A stretch of 64,000 nucleotides of DNA from Chromobacterium violaceum ATCC 12472 (GTDB lineage: Bacteria > Pseudomonadota > Gammaproteobacteria > Burkholderiales > Chromobacteriaceae). Under the pieces are notes generated by a model that saw nothing but the letters and a program-made list of their open reading frames with translations, had not been told where the DNA came from and searched no databases. A program made the translations under genes and the position numbers. The first letter of the stretch is position 1. The number at the start of each line of letters is the position of its first letter. The stretch spans positions 2,675,752 to 2,739,751 of the forward strand of contig NC_005085.1 in the NCBI RefSeq assembly GCF_000007705.1, in the 5' to 3' direction. Below are positions 1 to 8,556 of the stretch, piece by piece.

Positions 1-107
1 TCTTGCCACATCTGCAGGTTCAGCGCATTGGCCTTGTCGGCGCGATTGAAGCGCAGCACGGCGACTTTCTCGTCCAGCTCCACTGCCACAGTCTGCAAAT
101 TGATCAT
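1..107 (-). CDS. Enoyl-CoA hydratase/isomerase family protein, N-terminal fragment (runs off window start)
   Basis: Only the first 35 codons are in the window, starting at the ATG at 107. The translation begins MINLQTVAVELDEKVAVLRF and continues with NRADKANALN, which matches the first beta strands and the substrate-loop region of the crotonase superfamily (pattern NRP-KxNALN). Crotonases hydrate or isomerise enoyl-CoA esters, usually in fatty-acid or amino-acid breakdown. The start overlaps the stop of the upstream thioesterase by an ATGA at 104-107, so the two are translationally coupled. The active-site glutamates lie outside the window, so the exact reaction cannot be assigned. Confidence 0.8.
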   Translation of the reverse strand, partial: MINLQTVAVELDEKVAVLRFNRADKANALNLQMWQ

Positions 108-616
108 GCGGTCTTCGCCTCCGGGCGTTTCTTGGGAACCCAGGCCCACAGCATCTCGCAGACGATGGGGGACTCGCCGGACTCGTCGGTGACCAGCACC
201 TCGACCAGCACCTCGCCCTTTTCCTGCTCGTACATGCTCTGGATCTGCTGCGGGGTCAGCGTCGCCACGGCTTTCATGTCGCCCTGGGAGCGCTTGACGT
301 AATTGACCTTCATCGACTTCAGCAGCATCAGCTTGTCGTCCGGCATGTTCATGCCCACCACGAAGCCTGTCGACGTTTCGGCCAGCAGCGCCATCGCCGC
401 CGCGTGCACGCCGCGAATGTGGTTCTGCACCTTTTTGCGGTTGCGGATCGACACCGTCAGCCGGTCATGGCCGACCTGCTCGAAACGCAGTCCCGCGGTG
501 GACAGGAAAGGAACGATCTTGCCGAACATCATGGACAGCACCGGCCGGCGCCAGCCCACCGGCAGACGGCCCACCTTGTCGGCGATCCGGCTCATGCTGT
601 TTTTTCTGTACTCCAT
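104..616 (-). CDS. DUF4442 hot-dog-fold thioesterase-like protein
   Basis: A 170-aa protein that fits the DUF4442 family of single hot-dog domains, cytoplasmic proteins thought to hydrolyse or bind acyl-CoA thioesters. Visible family features are the helix region around residues 60-85 (NHIRGVHAAAMALLAETSTG, where the conserved N/H-x-G-T-hAAA helix sits) and the following beta strands with KMKVNYVKRSQGD and VLVEVLVTDESG. It is coupled by a 4-base overlap to an enoyl-CoA hydratase and preceded by a TetR regulator on the same strand, so a role in acyl-CoA turnover is likely. No signal peptide or membrane segment is seen. The substrate is unknown. Confidence 0.75.
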   Translation of the reverse strand: MEYRKNSMSRIADKVGRLPVGWRRPVLSMMFGKIVPFLSTAGLRFEQVGHDRLTVSIRNRKKVQNHIRGVHAAAMALLAETSTGFVVGMNMPDDKLMLLKSMKVNYVKRSQGDMKAVATLTPQQIQSMYEQEKGEVLVEVLVTDESGESPIVCEMLWAWVPKKRPEAKTA

Positions 617-665
617 GCACCCCCCTTTGTTGTTTTGGTGTTGTCTGCGCCGGCGGGCCGGCGGC

Positions 666-1256
666 CTATTCCTGCGTCTCGGCCATGCCCAGCGTCGTTC
701 TGACCTGGCTTTTCAGCAGCGGAAGCGCATCCTCGTCAATGCGCGCCAACTGCAGGCCGCCCTGCAGCGCGGAAAACAGCATCATCCCCACCGCCTCGGG
801 CGAACCGGCGTAATCCATCTGGCCGCTTTCCCGCCCCAGCCTGACGATGGCGACCGCCCATCGCCTCATCTCGTCGATGAAGGCGGAGGCTTCCTGCCGC
901 ATGTCGTCGGGCAACGTCTGGAACTCGGTGCTGAGAATGCCGCTGGGGCAGATTTGCTTGTGCTGCAGGTAATACTGGTCCGACAGGCCGAAATACGCCT
1001 CCAGGCGGCGAGCGGCGTCCCACTCCCCCTGCTGGTCGACGAAGCGCTGGAAACGCCGGCGGTAACGCTGGATCAGCGCCACGCCCAGATCGCTCTTTTT
1101 GGGAAAGTGGTAGTGGATGGCTGCGTTGCGCACGCCCAGCGCGCTGCTGATGTGCTGATAACTGAAGCCATTGAAGCCGCGCGTCAGCAACAGCTCCTCG
1201 GCCAGGTCGAGGATGCGCTTGCGGGTGTCGTTCTTGCTGTCGGAACCATTATGCAT
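666..1256 (-). CDS. TetR/AcrR family transcriptional regulator
   Basis: A 196-aa one-domain repressor type. Residues about 10-57 form the TetR helix-turn-helix (DTRKRILDLAEELLLTRGFN, then a second part with YQHISSALGV and IHYHFPKKSDL). The C-terminal part is a helical ligand-binding domain containing PSGILSTEFQTLPDDMR, typical of the group that controls efflux or fatty-acid genes. A perfect 7-2-7 inverted repeat lies 12 bases upstream of its start, indicating autoregulation. The gene lies 49 bases upstream of the DUF4442 thioesterase and enoyl-CoA hydratase, which are the best candidates for its regulon. The ligand is unknown, probably an acyl-CoA (inference). Confidence 0.9.
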   Translation of the reverse strand: MHNGSDSKNDTRKRILDLAEELLLTRGFNGFSYQHISSALGVRNAAIHYHFPKKSDLGVALIQRYRRRFQRFVDQQGEWDAARRLEAYFGLSDQYYLQHKQICPSGILSTEFQTLPDDMRQEASAFIDEMRRWAVAIVRLGRESGQMDYAGSPEAVGMMLFSALQGGLQLARIDEDALPLLKSQVRTTLGMAETQE

Positions 1257-1268
1257 CGGGCCACTCTA

Positions 1269-1284
1269 CTTACTGGTCAGTAAG
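1269..1284. promoter_or_regulatory. Probable TetR-family operator (inverted repeat CTTACTG-GT-CAGTAAG)
   Basis: A perfect 7-bp inverted repeat with a 2-base centre sits 12 bases upstream of the TetR start codon at 1256 and about 110 bases upstream of the Gcr-type gene on the other strand. Size and spacing match operators bound by dimers of TetR-family repressors. The site is seen directly; binding by the neighbouring TetR is inference. Confidence 0.65.
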
Positions 1285-1397
1285 GTGTCAATCGGCCGCC
1301 CCGCCGCGCTTCTTGCCCGCTGGAACGGCGCATGACTTAAAATACAAGCGACACTCTTTCCCATCCGCGCCCAAGCGCGCGACCACCCTGGTAGAAC

Positions 1398-3437
1398 ATG
1401 ACCGAACACACCGTTCCCGACCTGGAATCCTCATTGCGCCGGCTGTGCGAAACGCCCGGCCAGACCGATGCGCTGGCGGCGCTGATCGCCGCGCTGCGTC
1501 CCGGCGACCGCCAGCCGCATCAGCAGGCGACGGTCAACCTGCAGGCGCTGTCCTTCCTGCTCGAACACCACCCCGAGTTCCGCGAAGCCCTTCGCCAGGC
1601 CTTGTGCACGCTGCTGGCCGAAAGCCGGCAGATTCCGCTGTATACCGACGCCGGCATCCTCGCCAACGACGGATTCGGCACCACGCTGTTGCACCGGCTG
1701 GGCGAGCGCGCGCTGCCCATGCCCTACAATCCCGATTCGCTGCGCGACCGCTTCGGCCTGCTGTTCAGCGACAAGCAGGACTATTTATGGCTGGAAGCGG
1801 TGCCCGACGCCACCTGGCACGCGCTGTGGCGGGCGATGGCCTGGCAGGAGGCGCCGCGGCAGGACAGCGCGCGCCAGACTCGGCTGCAGCTGCTGGAGTC
1901 GGTTCAAGTGCTGTCCGCCCGCATCACCGCCATCGGCCTGGAGCCGGAACTGGTGCGGGTCTGCCCGGAGGTGGAGCGCTTCGCCTCGCCTTTCATGCAT
2001 CTGAGCGCCGAAGTGCAACGCTATGCCGACGGCTACCGCCAAGCCTTGATAGACGGCGTCGAGCCGCCCGAAGACGAAAAGCAGGTGCTGGTGCTGGTGG
2101 AGCAGTGCGAAGCCATCCTGGGCAAGGTGCGCAAGAACGCCGCGCGCTACGGCATCTCGGTCAACCTGACCTATCACGGCCTGCGGCTGGCGCAAAGCAT
2201 CGCCCGGTTGCGGGCGCTGCTGGAGCTGCTGTCGCCGGAGCACGATCCGGCCAAGCGGCCGCAGTTGTTCCGGCTGCTGGTGGATTTCGCCCGCGCCGAA
2301 AACCGCAAGTACAGCCTGCGCGACCTGTTCAAGTCCAATACCGAGCTGCTGGCGCTGCAGGTGACCGAGCACGCCGGCCGCCACGGCGAACATTACATCG
2401 CGGAAGACCGCCGCGAGTGGTCCAAGATGGGCAAGGCGGCGATGGGTGCTGGCTTCATCGTCGGCTTCATGGCGCTGATCAAGCTGATGCTGGCGCGCGG
2501 CCACCTGCCGCTGCTGTGGGAAGGCATCGCCTTCGGCCTCAACTACGCGATCGGCTTCATCATCGTGCAGATCCTGCACTACACCATCGCCACCAAGCAG
2601 CCGGCGATGACCGCGGCCCGGTTGGCGGCGGTGCTGCAGGCGCAGTACGGCCGCAAGCAACAGCTGGAAGAACTGGCTGAACTGATCGTCAAAGTGGTGC
2701 GCACCCAGTTCGTCGCCATCATGGGCAATGTGCTGCTAGCCATCCCCACCGCAGCGCTGATCGCGCTGGCCTGGGGCGCGCTGTTCGGCGCGCCGGTGGT
2801 GGACGCGGCCAAGGCGCACAAGCTGCTGCACGAGATCGACCCCATCCACAGCCTGGCGCTGCCGCACGCCGCCATCGCCGGCGTGTTCCTGTTCCTGTCC
2901 GGCTTGATCGCCGGCTATTACGACAACAAGGCGATCTACCGCCGCATACCGGAACGGATCTCCGGCCACCGGCTGCTGAAGCGGGTGCTGGGCGAGAACC
3001 GCGCCTGGCGGCTGGGCAACTACATCGAACACAATCTGGGCGCCCTGGCCGGCAACTTCTACTTCGGCATGTTCCTGGGCCTGACCGGCACCGTGGGCAC
3101 GATCTTGGGCCTGCCGCTGGACATCCGCCACATCACCTTCTCGTCCGCCAACCTGGCCTTCGCCAGTGTGGCGCTGGATTTCCAGGTGCCCTTGTCCGTC
3201 GTGCTGCTGGGCTGCGCCGGCGTGGCGCTGATCGGCGTGGTCAACCTGGGGGTCAGCTTCTTCCTGGCGCTGTGGGTGGCGCTGCGCTCACGCAAGCTGT
3301 CCGGCTCGCTGTTGCTGCCTTTGATTCCCATGCTGGCCAAGCGCTTCCTGCGCCGGCCGCTGGGCTTCTTCCTGCCCCCGCCGCCTGAGCCGGCGACCGC
3401 CGTCGACGCGCCCCCCGCGGACGAAACGCGAAACTGA
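1398..3437 (+). CDS. gcr: Gcr/SpecificRecomb family protein (annotated site-specific recombinase; looks like a membrane protein)
   Basis: A 679-aa protein of the family named after the gonococcal Gcr recombinase (Pfam SpecificRecomb). The N-terminal 350 residues are soluble and helical (LLEHHPEFREALRQAL, DKQDYLWLEAVPD). The C-terminal half has at least six hydrophobic stretches: about 350-366, 370-392, 435-465, 490-510, 555-575 and 590-640 (for example VALIGVVNLGVSFFLALWVA). There are no tyrosine- or serine-recombinase catalytic motifs. I therefore regard the recombinase label as historical and the protein as an inner-membrane protein of unknown role. It is monocistronic and converges with the GMC oxidoreductase gene 33 bases away. 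Family membership is fairly sure, function is not. Confidence 0.8.
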   Translation: MTEHTVPDLESSLRRLCETPGQTDALAALIAALRPGDRQPHQQATVNLQALSFLLEHHPEFREALRQALCTLLAESRQIPLYTDAGILANDGFGTTLLHRLGERALPMPYNPDSLRDRFGLLFSDKQDYLWLEAVPDATWHALWRAMAWQEAPRQDSARQTRLQLLESVQVLSARITAIGLEPELVRVCPEVERFASPFMHLSAEVQRYADGYRQALIDGVEPPEDEKQVLVLVEQCEAILGKVRKNAARYGISVNLTYHGLRLAQSIARLRALLELLSPEHDPAKRPQLFRLLVDFARAENRKYSLRDLFKSNTELLALQVTEHAGRHGEHYIAEDRREWSKMGKAAMGAGFIVGFMALIKLMLARGHLPLLWEGIAFGLNYAIGFIIVQILHYTIATKQPAMTAARLAAVLQAQYGRKQQLEELAELIVKVVRTQFVAIMGNVLLAIPTAALIALAWGALFGAPVVDAAKAHKLLHEIDPIHSLALPHAAIAGVFLFLSGLIAGYYDNKAIYRRIPERISGHRLLKRVLGENRAWRLGNYIEHNLGALAGNFYFGMFLGLTGTVGTILGLPLDIRHITFSSANLAFASVALDFQVPLSVVLLGCAGVALIGVVNLGVSFFLALWVALRSRKLSGSLLLPLIPMLAKRFLRRPLGFFLPPPPEPATAVDAPPADETRN

Positions 3438-3470
3438 GCGCATCCGGCGGGCGAATGCCGCCTGCCGGCC

Positions 3471-5078
3471 TCACGCTTTCGCCATTTCCTCGGCCAGCCG
3501 CTCGGCCGCGCGCCAAGCGAAAGCGTAGATCGACAGCTGGGGATTGGCGCCTATGCTGGTCGGAAACGCGGAGCCATCCACCACGGTGAGATTGCGCCAC
3601 GTCCAATGCCTGCCCCAGCCGTCCAGCACCGAGCGGGCGGGATCGTCGCCCATCGCCATGCCGCCCATCACGTGGGCGCTCACCAGCCGGGCCTGCAGCG
3701 CCTGCAAGGGCAGCGCTGCTATCATCTCCCGGGTCTGTTTCCAACTCGACATCGGCTGCGCGCGCTCATGCAAAGGCATCACCAGGCTGGCGCCGGCCGC
3801 GAACTGCAGCTCCGCCATCGCCAGCCAGCTGCGCCGCACGCCGTCCCAGACCACGTCGTTGAGCGGGTAGTCCAGCGCGGGCGAACCGTCGCCGCGCAGC
3901 TTCACCGCCCCGCCCTGGCTGTCCGGATGGAAGCCGTCCCGCAGCAAGGCCAGCGTGGCATGCAGATGCGGCAGCTGCTGCAACAGCTGCGATTGCTCGA
4001 TGCCGAAACCCGGGAAAGTGACGCTGGCAAGCAAGGGATGCATGGGGGGCACCTCCAGCTTGAAGCCCAGCGGGCCATCCAGCGACTGCGTATGCATGTA
4101 GTGGTCGGAATAGACGGTTTGCGGCGCGCCATTGTAAGGCTCCACCATTTCCGGCATCAGCGCGGCGCTCAGCGCCACCGGATGCAGAAAGGTGCGCTTG
4201 CCGGTTTGGCCGCCCGCGTCAGGCAGGCCGCTGCGCAGCATGATGGCAGGCGTGCCAATGGCGCCCGCCGCCAGCACCACCTGCCGCGCCCGGACGCTGA
4301 AGCGGAGCCCGGTCGGCGTATTGCCGTCGGCGCCGAGCAAACTTCCCTGAACGGACGCGATGCTTGCGCCGCCCGAGTCGGCCAGCAGCCGCTCGACGCG
4401 GGCCCGGCTCAACAGCCGGGCGCCATGGGACAACGCCTCCGGAATGCAGGTGACCAGCATTGACTGCTTGGCGTTGGTGGGGCAACCCATGCCGCAGTAG
4501 CCGAGATTCCAGCAGCCGCGCACATTGCGCGCGATGCGCGCGTGCCGCAGGCCCAGCGCCTGGCAGCCGCGCTCCAGCACCAGGTTGTTGCCGTTGGGCT
4601 CGGCCTGCCACGGTCCTATCCCCAGCCGCTGCTCGGCCTTTTCAAACCAGGGGCGCATGGTTTCGGCGCTGAGTCCGGCCAGCCCATGGTTTTCCTGCCA
4701 CCACAACAGCGTGTCCGCCGGCGTGCGGAAACTGCTGGTCCAGTTGACCGTGGTGCCGCCGCCCACCGCGCGGCCCTGCAGGATGGTGATGCCCTTGTCC
4801 AGCGTCTGCCGGCTGGCGGATTCCTGGTACAACTCCGGATAGGCCTTGGCCTCCAGCAGCCGGAAATCGCTGGAGCTGTACAACCCGCCCTCCTCCAGCA
4901 ACAGCACGTCGAGGCCGGCCCGGCTCAGCACCTCGGCCGCGATGCCGCCGCCGGCGCCGCTGCCCACAATGACGACATCCGCCGCCAAGGACAGGTCCTT
5001 GTCTTGCTTCGCCCCATCCATCGCCTTCCAGCCGCTGGCCAAACCTGCCCGGATCGGATCGGGTATCTTTCCGCTCAA
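3471..5078 (-). CDS. laoA: GMC-family FAD-dependent alcohol oxidoreductase (LaoA-like)
   Basis: A 535-aa glucose-methanol-choline oxidoreductase. The FAD-binding G-x-G-x-x-G is at residues 39-44 (VVIVGSGAGGG), followed by the acidic end of the second strand in LLLEEGG. A cysteine-rich stretch (GCWNLGYCGMGCPTNAKQS) is typical of the large long-chain-alcohol/cholesterol-oxidase-like branch. The C-terminus has the catalytic His in AHVMGGMAMG and the Asn in IGANPQLS. It is last in a tight three-gene operon after a Tat-signal protein (4-base overlap) and an aldehyde dehydrogenase. This order is that of laoC-laoB-laoA of Pseudomonas aeruginosa, which oxidises long-chain alcohols to acids. The symbol rests on this synteny. 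Confidence 0.85.
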   Translation of the reverse strand: MSGKIPDPIRAGLASGWKAMDGAKQDKDLSLAADVVIVGSGAGGGIAAEVLSRAGLDVLLLEEGGLYSSSDFRLLEAKAYPELYQESASRQTLDKGITILQGRAVGGGTTVNWTSSFRTPADTLLWWQENHGLAGLSAETMRPWFEKAEQRLGIGPWQAEPNGNNLVLERGCQALGLRHARIARNVRGCWNLGYCGMGCPTNAKQSMLVTCIPEALSHGARLLSRARVERLLADSGGASIASVQGSLLGADGNTPTGLRFSVRARQVVLAAGAIGTPAIMLRSGLPDAGGQTGKRTFLHPVALSAALMPEMVEPYNGAPQTVYSDHYMHTQSLDGPLGFKLEVPPMHPLLASVTFPGFGIEQSQLLQQLPHLHATLALLRDGFHPDSQGGAVKLRGDGSPALDYPLNDVVWDGVRRSWLAMAELQFAAGASLVMPLHERAQPMSSWKQTREMIAALPLQALQARLVSAHVMGGMAMGDDPARSVLDGWGRHWTWRNLTVVDGSAFPTSIGANPQLSIYAFAWRAAERLAEEMAKA

Positions 5079-5590
5079 GGCAGCATCCCCATCACCGCCG
5101 CCGGCTGGTTATAACCCAATGCGGCCCAGCTGGCGGGATTGCCGTACCAGCCGGCATGGATCAGCCGGTGCAGGCCCTGGTAGGCGCTGCATTGCAAGGC
5201 GAAGCGACTCTCGCGCCAGCGCTGCAGGAACTGCCCTAGTTCCCGCGCGGAAGCAAGCTGCCAGGGCGAGCGTACGCCGGCCAGCCAGCGACGGGCCCAG
5301 CGGTTGCCCAGCAGATCGAACAGTTGGCGCACCTCGCGCCGCGTCTCGAACGGCAAACCCTCCACCGCGCGGTCCACGCCGTCCACCACGCTGGCCGAAG
5401 GCACGCCGGGCAGGCCCAGCAGCACCGGAGCCAACGCGGCGACGATCTGGGCGTCGAGCGGACTCAGCCATCGCAGCGCGCGGGCCGCGGCAGGATCGGG
5501 ATCCTTTGCCGGGGCGGCCCAATAGCCAGCCAACAGCAGGGCGGCGCTTCCCAGCGCGCCCGCCTTCAGGAATTGACGACGGCTGGCCAT
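5075..5590 (-). CDS. laoB: Twin-arginine-signal small subunit (LaoB-like)
   Basis: A 171-aa protein whose N-terminus is a textbook Tat signal: SRRQFLKAG at residues 3-11, then a hydrophobic core GALGSAALLLAGYW. The mature part is helical (LSPLDAQIVAALAPVLLG) and resembles gluconate-2-dehydrogenase subunit-3-like partners that accompany GMC dehydrogenases. The GMC enzyme itself has no signal, so export as a complex through the Tat system with this protein is plausible (inference from related dehydrogenase pairs). The start is separated by one base from the end of the aldehyde dehydrogenase, and the stop overlaps the GMC start by four bases, so the three are co-translated. Confidence 0.75.
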   Translation of the reverse strand: MASRRQFLKAGALGSAALLLAGYWAAPAKDPDPAAARALRWLSPLDAQIVAALAPVLLGLPGVPSASVVDGVDRAVEGLPFETRREVRQLFDLLGNRWARRWLAGVRSPWQLASARELGQFLQRWRESRFALQCSAYQGLHRLIHAGWYGNPASWAALGYNQPAAVMGMLP

Positions 5591-5591
5591 G

Positions 5592-7019
5592 TCAACGCAG
5601 CATCAGCTTGAGCAGCCATTCCACCGCCGCGCCATACGGCGGCCGGGTCAGCCAGGCGCCGGACAGCCGGCTCTGGCGGAACACCGGCTTGAGCTTGGAG
5701 AACGTCAGGAAGCCTTCGCGCCCGTGGTAATGCCCCATGCCGGACGGGCCGACCCCGCCGAAGGGCAGATCCTCCTGCACCACGTGCAGCAGGGTGTCGT
5801 TGATGCTGACGCCGCCGGAAATCGTTTCCTGCAGCACCCTGTCGATGCGCAGCGGATCGTCGTCGAACAGGTATAGGGCCAGCGGCCGCGGCCTGGCGTT
5901 GATATAGGCCAGCGCCTCGTCGAACTTGTCGTAGGCGACCACCGGCAGGATGGGGCCGAAGATTTCCTCCTGCATCAGCGCGCAGTCGTCCGGGCAGCGT
6001 TGCACCAGGGCCAGCGGCAGCTTGCGGACCGCGGCCAGGTCCTCGCCCGCGGGATTGATCTCGTCGATGCGGGCGCCGGCCTGTCGCGCGCCCTCCAGCC
6101 ACCCCCGCAGGCGCTGGTAATGCCTGTCGTTGACGATGGCGCTGTAATCGGGGTTGCGCGCCAGCGTCGGGTAGGCGCGCTTGGCGGCCGCGCGGATCTC
6201 GTCCAGCAGCAACGCGCAGTCCTTGTCGTTGACCAGCAGATAGTCCGGCGCCACGCAGGTCTGGCCGGCATTCATCATCTTGCCGGCGACAATGGCTTCC
6301 GCCGCGCGCCTGAGATTGGCGCCGCGCGCCACCAGCGCCGGCGACTTGCCGCCCAGCTCCAACGTCACCGGCGTCAGGCTTTCCGCCGCGGCGCGCATCA
6401 CGTGGCGCCCCACCGCGGTTGAGCCGGTGAACAGCAGATGGTCGAACGGCAGGCGGACGAAGGCCTGGGCCAGCTCCGGGCCGCCGTTGACCACGGCCAG
6501 CAGATCCTCGCCGAAATGCTGGCGCGCCAGCCGCTGCAACAGCTCGCCGGTGGCCGGGGTGTACTCTGACATCTTCACCATCACCCGGTTGCCTGCCGCC
6601 AGCGCGGCGGTGATCGGTCCGAAAGCCAGGAACAGCGGATAATTCCACGGCACCACCACCCCCACCACGCCCAAGGGCTGCGGATGCACGCTGGCGCGGG
6701 CCGGCGCGAACCAGAGCGACACGCCGCGCCGGCGCGGCCTCATCCAGCTTTTCAAATGCCGGCGGGCATGGCGTATGCCCTCCAGCGACGGAAACAGCTC
6801 GGCCAGCCGGGTTTCCACGCTGCTGCGCTGCCCGAAATCCTGATTCACCGTGTCCACCAATGCCTGGCGATTCTCCTGGATCAGGCGCTCCAGCGCGTTC
6901 AGCCAGGATTTGCGGGTCTCCAGCGAGGGGTTGGGCGCCGCGCGGGCGACTGCCTTGAGCCGGGCGAAAGCATCCAATAGCGCGGCCTCTTCCTGAGGAG
7001 GCATTTTGATGGCATCCAT
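5592..7019 (-). CDS. laoC: Aldehyde dehydrogenase, coniferyl/long-chain aldehyde type (LaoC-like)
   Basis: A 475-aa NAD(P)-dependent aldehyde dehydrogenase. Visible landmarks are the Rossmann entry VVVPWNYPLF, the cofactor motif FTGSTAVGR, the catalytic Glu221 in ELGGKSP and nucleophile Cys255 in NAGQTCVAPD. The protein is of the shorter class that includes coniferyl-aldehyde dehydrogenases and fatty aldehyde dehydrogenases, and it ends with a weakly hydrophobic basic tail (EWLLKLMLR), which could help membrane contact. It is first in the lao-like operon and would take the aldehyde from the GMC enzyme to the acid. The upstream 153 bases (7020-7172) hold the likely promoter and an 8-bp palindrome AAACGTTT at 7050-7057. 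Confidence 0.9.
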   Translation of the reverse strand: MDAIKMPPQEEAALLDAFARLKAVARAAPNPSLETRKSWLNALERLIQENRQALVDTVNQDFGQRSSVETRLAELFPSLEGIRHARRHLKSWMRPRRRGVSLWFAPARASVHPQPLGVVGVVVPWNYPLFLAFGPITAALAAGNRVMVKMSEYTPATGELLQRLARQHFGEDLLAVVNGGPELAQAFVRLPFDHLLFTGSTAVGRHVMRAAAESLTPVTLELGGKSPALVARGANLRRAAEAIVAGKMMNAGQTCVAPDYLLVNDKDCALLLDEIRAAAKRAYPTLARNPDYSAIVNDRHYQRLRGWLEGARQAGARIDEINPAGEDLAAVRKLPLALVQRCPDDCALMQEEIFGPILPVVAYDKFDEALAYINARPRPLALYLFDDDPLRIDRVLQETISGGVSINDTLLHVVQEDLPFGGVGPSGMGHYHGREGFLTFSKLKPVFRQSRLSGAWLTRPPYGAAVEWLLKLMLR

Positions 7020-7172
7020 AGTAATTATCCTTGTTGATACCAGCCAAACAAACGTTTAGAGCCTGTACTCTAGTCAAGATTAGCACCAGCCTGCCCTACT
7101 GTCACCATGCCCGCATGTCATGCCGCTCCGCTTCGACCACCCTGCCTGGGCGCCCGCAGTCAGCCACGGACA

Positions 7173-8018
7173 TCAATCCGCGGCCAGCGCTTGCCGCCAC
7201 GCCCGCGGCGTGACGCCGCATTGCGCCTTGAACGCTCTGGACAACGCGGCTTCGCTGCCGTAGCCGACCTCGATCGCGATCATCTTCAACCGCTTTCCCT
7301 GCCTCAATGCCTGCTGCGCCAGCCTGATCCGCCAGCCTTGCAGGTAAGCGCCGGCCGTGCAGCCGACGATGTCGCGAAAGTTGCCGGCGAAAACGCTGCG
7401 CGACATTCCCGCGATGCCAGCCAGCCTCGCCAGCGACCACTCCCGCGCCGGCTGCTCGTGCATCGCCGCCAGCGCTTTTCTCAGCTTGGAATGCGCCAGG
7501 CCCGCCAGCATGCCGGCGCGCAGCTCGCCAGCTTCAAGCAGATGCCGCAGCAATTGAACCAGCACGACCTCGAACAGCCTGTCGACCACGACATGCCGGC
7601 CGCAATTGTCGCTGAACGCTTCGTCGAACAGGGTCGCCAGCACAGCTCCGGCGCCGGCGATGCTGTCCAGCGGCAGGAAAACGACCTCCGGCAATGCCGC
7701 CACGATGGGGTTCTCCGCTCCGCCATCGAAATGCAGCTCGGCGCAGACCAGATCGGCCCGGTTCCGCTGATCCGGCACGAAGCGGCGCGGCATACGGCGC
7801 GGGTAAAACAGCAGGCTGGGCACGTTCACCTCCAGGCCTGCCGATCGCCCCGAATGGATGACATCCAGCCTCCCCGCCCGGATCAGATGCAACTGGCCGC
7901 CTTCGCCTGACTGGGAAAAATCCGTGACGCCGCACAGGGCGCCGGAATGGAACATTCGCGCGCGAACCGGAAAGCGACTCAGCAACGCATCCAGCCTGTC
8001 GACACATGCCTCAGCCAC
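7173..8018 (-). CDS. AraC-family transcriptional regulator
   Basis: About 281 aa. The N-terminal half is a cupin-like effector domain (GQLHLIRAGRLDVIHSG, then VPSLLFYPRRMPRRFVPD), as in the cupin_6 group of AraC regulators. The C-terminal ~100 residues hold the two helix-turn-helix units (WSLARLAGIAGMSRSVFAGNF and IAIEVGYGSEAALSRAFKAQ). I chose the GTG at 8018, because AAGGAG lies seven bases upstream. A TTG 18 bases further up has no ribosome site. The gene is divergent from ohr and directly upstream of the lao-like operon in the same direction, so either could be its target. Confidence 0.88.
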   Translation of the reverse strand: MAEACVDRLDALLSRFPVRARMFHSGALCGVTDFSQSGEGGQLHLIRAGRLDVIHSGRSAGLEVNVPSLLFYPRRMPRRFVPDQRNRADLVCAELHFDGGAENPIVAALPEVVFLPLDSIAGAGAVLATLFDEAFSDNCGRHVVVDRLFEVVLVQLLRHLLEAGELRAGMLAGLAHSKLRKALAAMHEQPAREWSLARLAGIAGMSRSVFAGNFRDIVGCTAGAYLQGWRIRLAQQALRQGKRLKMIAIEVGYGSEAALSRAFKAQCGVTPRAWRQALAAD

Positions 8019-8130
8019 ATCAGGACTCCTTATCAAATTTTCAGGATCCTATGCAGCTTATCGTCATTTTGCTTGGCATAAAGTTTCTCCAGCCAAACGG
8101 CTTAAGCCCACCAACCATCAGGAGCACATC

Positions 8131-8556
8131 ATGTCGATTGAAACCATTCTGTACCGGACCCAAGCCACCGTTTCCGGCGGCCGCGAAGGAAACGCCGAAT
8201 CTTCGGACGGCGCGCTGAAAGTCCAATTGTCCACGCCGCGGGAGCTCGGCGGCGCCGGCGGGCCCGGCACCAATCCCGAACAGCTGTTCGCCGCCGGTTA
8301 CGCCGCCTGCTTTCTCGGATCGCTGAAATTCGTCGCCGCCAAGCGCAAAACGACGCTGTCGGCCGACGCCAGCGTGAGCTGCGGCGTCGGAATCGGCACC
8401 CTTCCCAGCGGCTTCGGCCTAGAAGTCGAGCTGCAAATCCGCCTCCCCGGCCTGAGCGACGAGGAGGCGCGGCAACTGATCGAACAGGCTCACATCGTCT
8501 GCCCCTATTCCGATGCCACCCGGGGCAACATCGACGTACGCCTGCGCCTGGCGTGA
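8131..8556 (+). CDS. ohr: Organic hydroperoxide resistance protein
   Basis: A 141-aa OsmC/Ohr-family peroxidase. The redox pair is Cys60 (AAGYAACFLGSL) and Cys124 (HIVCPYSDATRGN), matching the Ohr subgroup rather than OsmC. The enzyme detoxifies fatty-acid and other organic hydroperoxides in the cytoplasm using lipoylated or thiol reductants. An AGGAG lies nine bases upstream of the ATG. Ohr genes are usually controlled by the MarR protein OhrR, but the divergent neighbour here is an AraC regulator and no ohrR is seen. Confidence 0.93.
   Translation: MSIETILYRTQATVSGGREGNAESSDGALKVQLSTPRELGGAGGPGTNPEQLFAAGYAACFLGSLKFVAAKRKTTLSADASVSCGVGIGTLPSGFGLEVELQIRLPGLSDEEARQLIEQAHIVCPYSDATRGNIDVRLRLA

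Noticed and set aside
1398-3437. Mobile element based on the recombinase family name
   Set aside because: No inverted repeats, target duplications or catalytic motif; the protein looks membrane-bound.
3438-3470. Terminator between the Gcr gene and the GMC oxidoreductase gene
   Set aside because: GC-rich inverted bits are present, but pairing is imperfect and there is no T-run.
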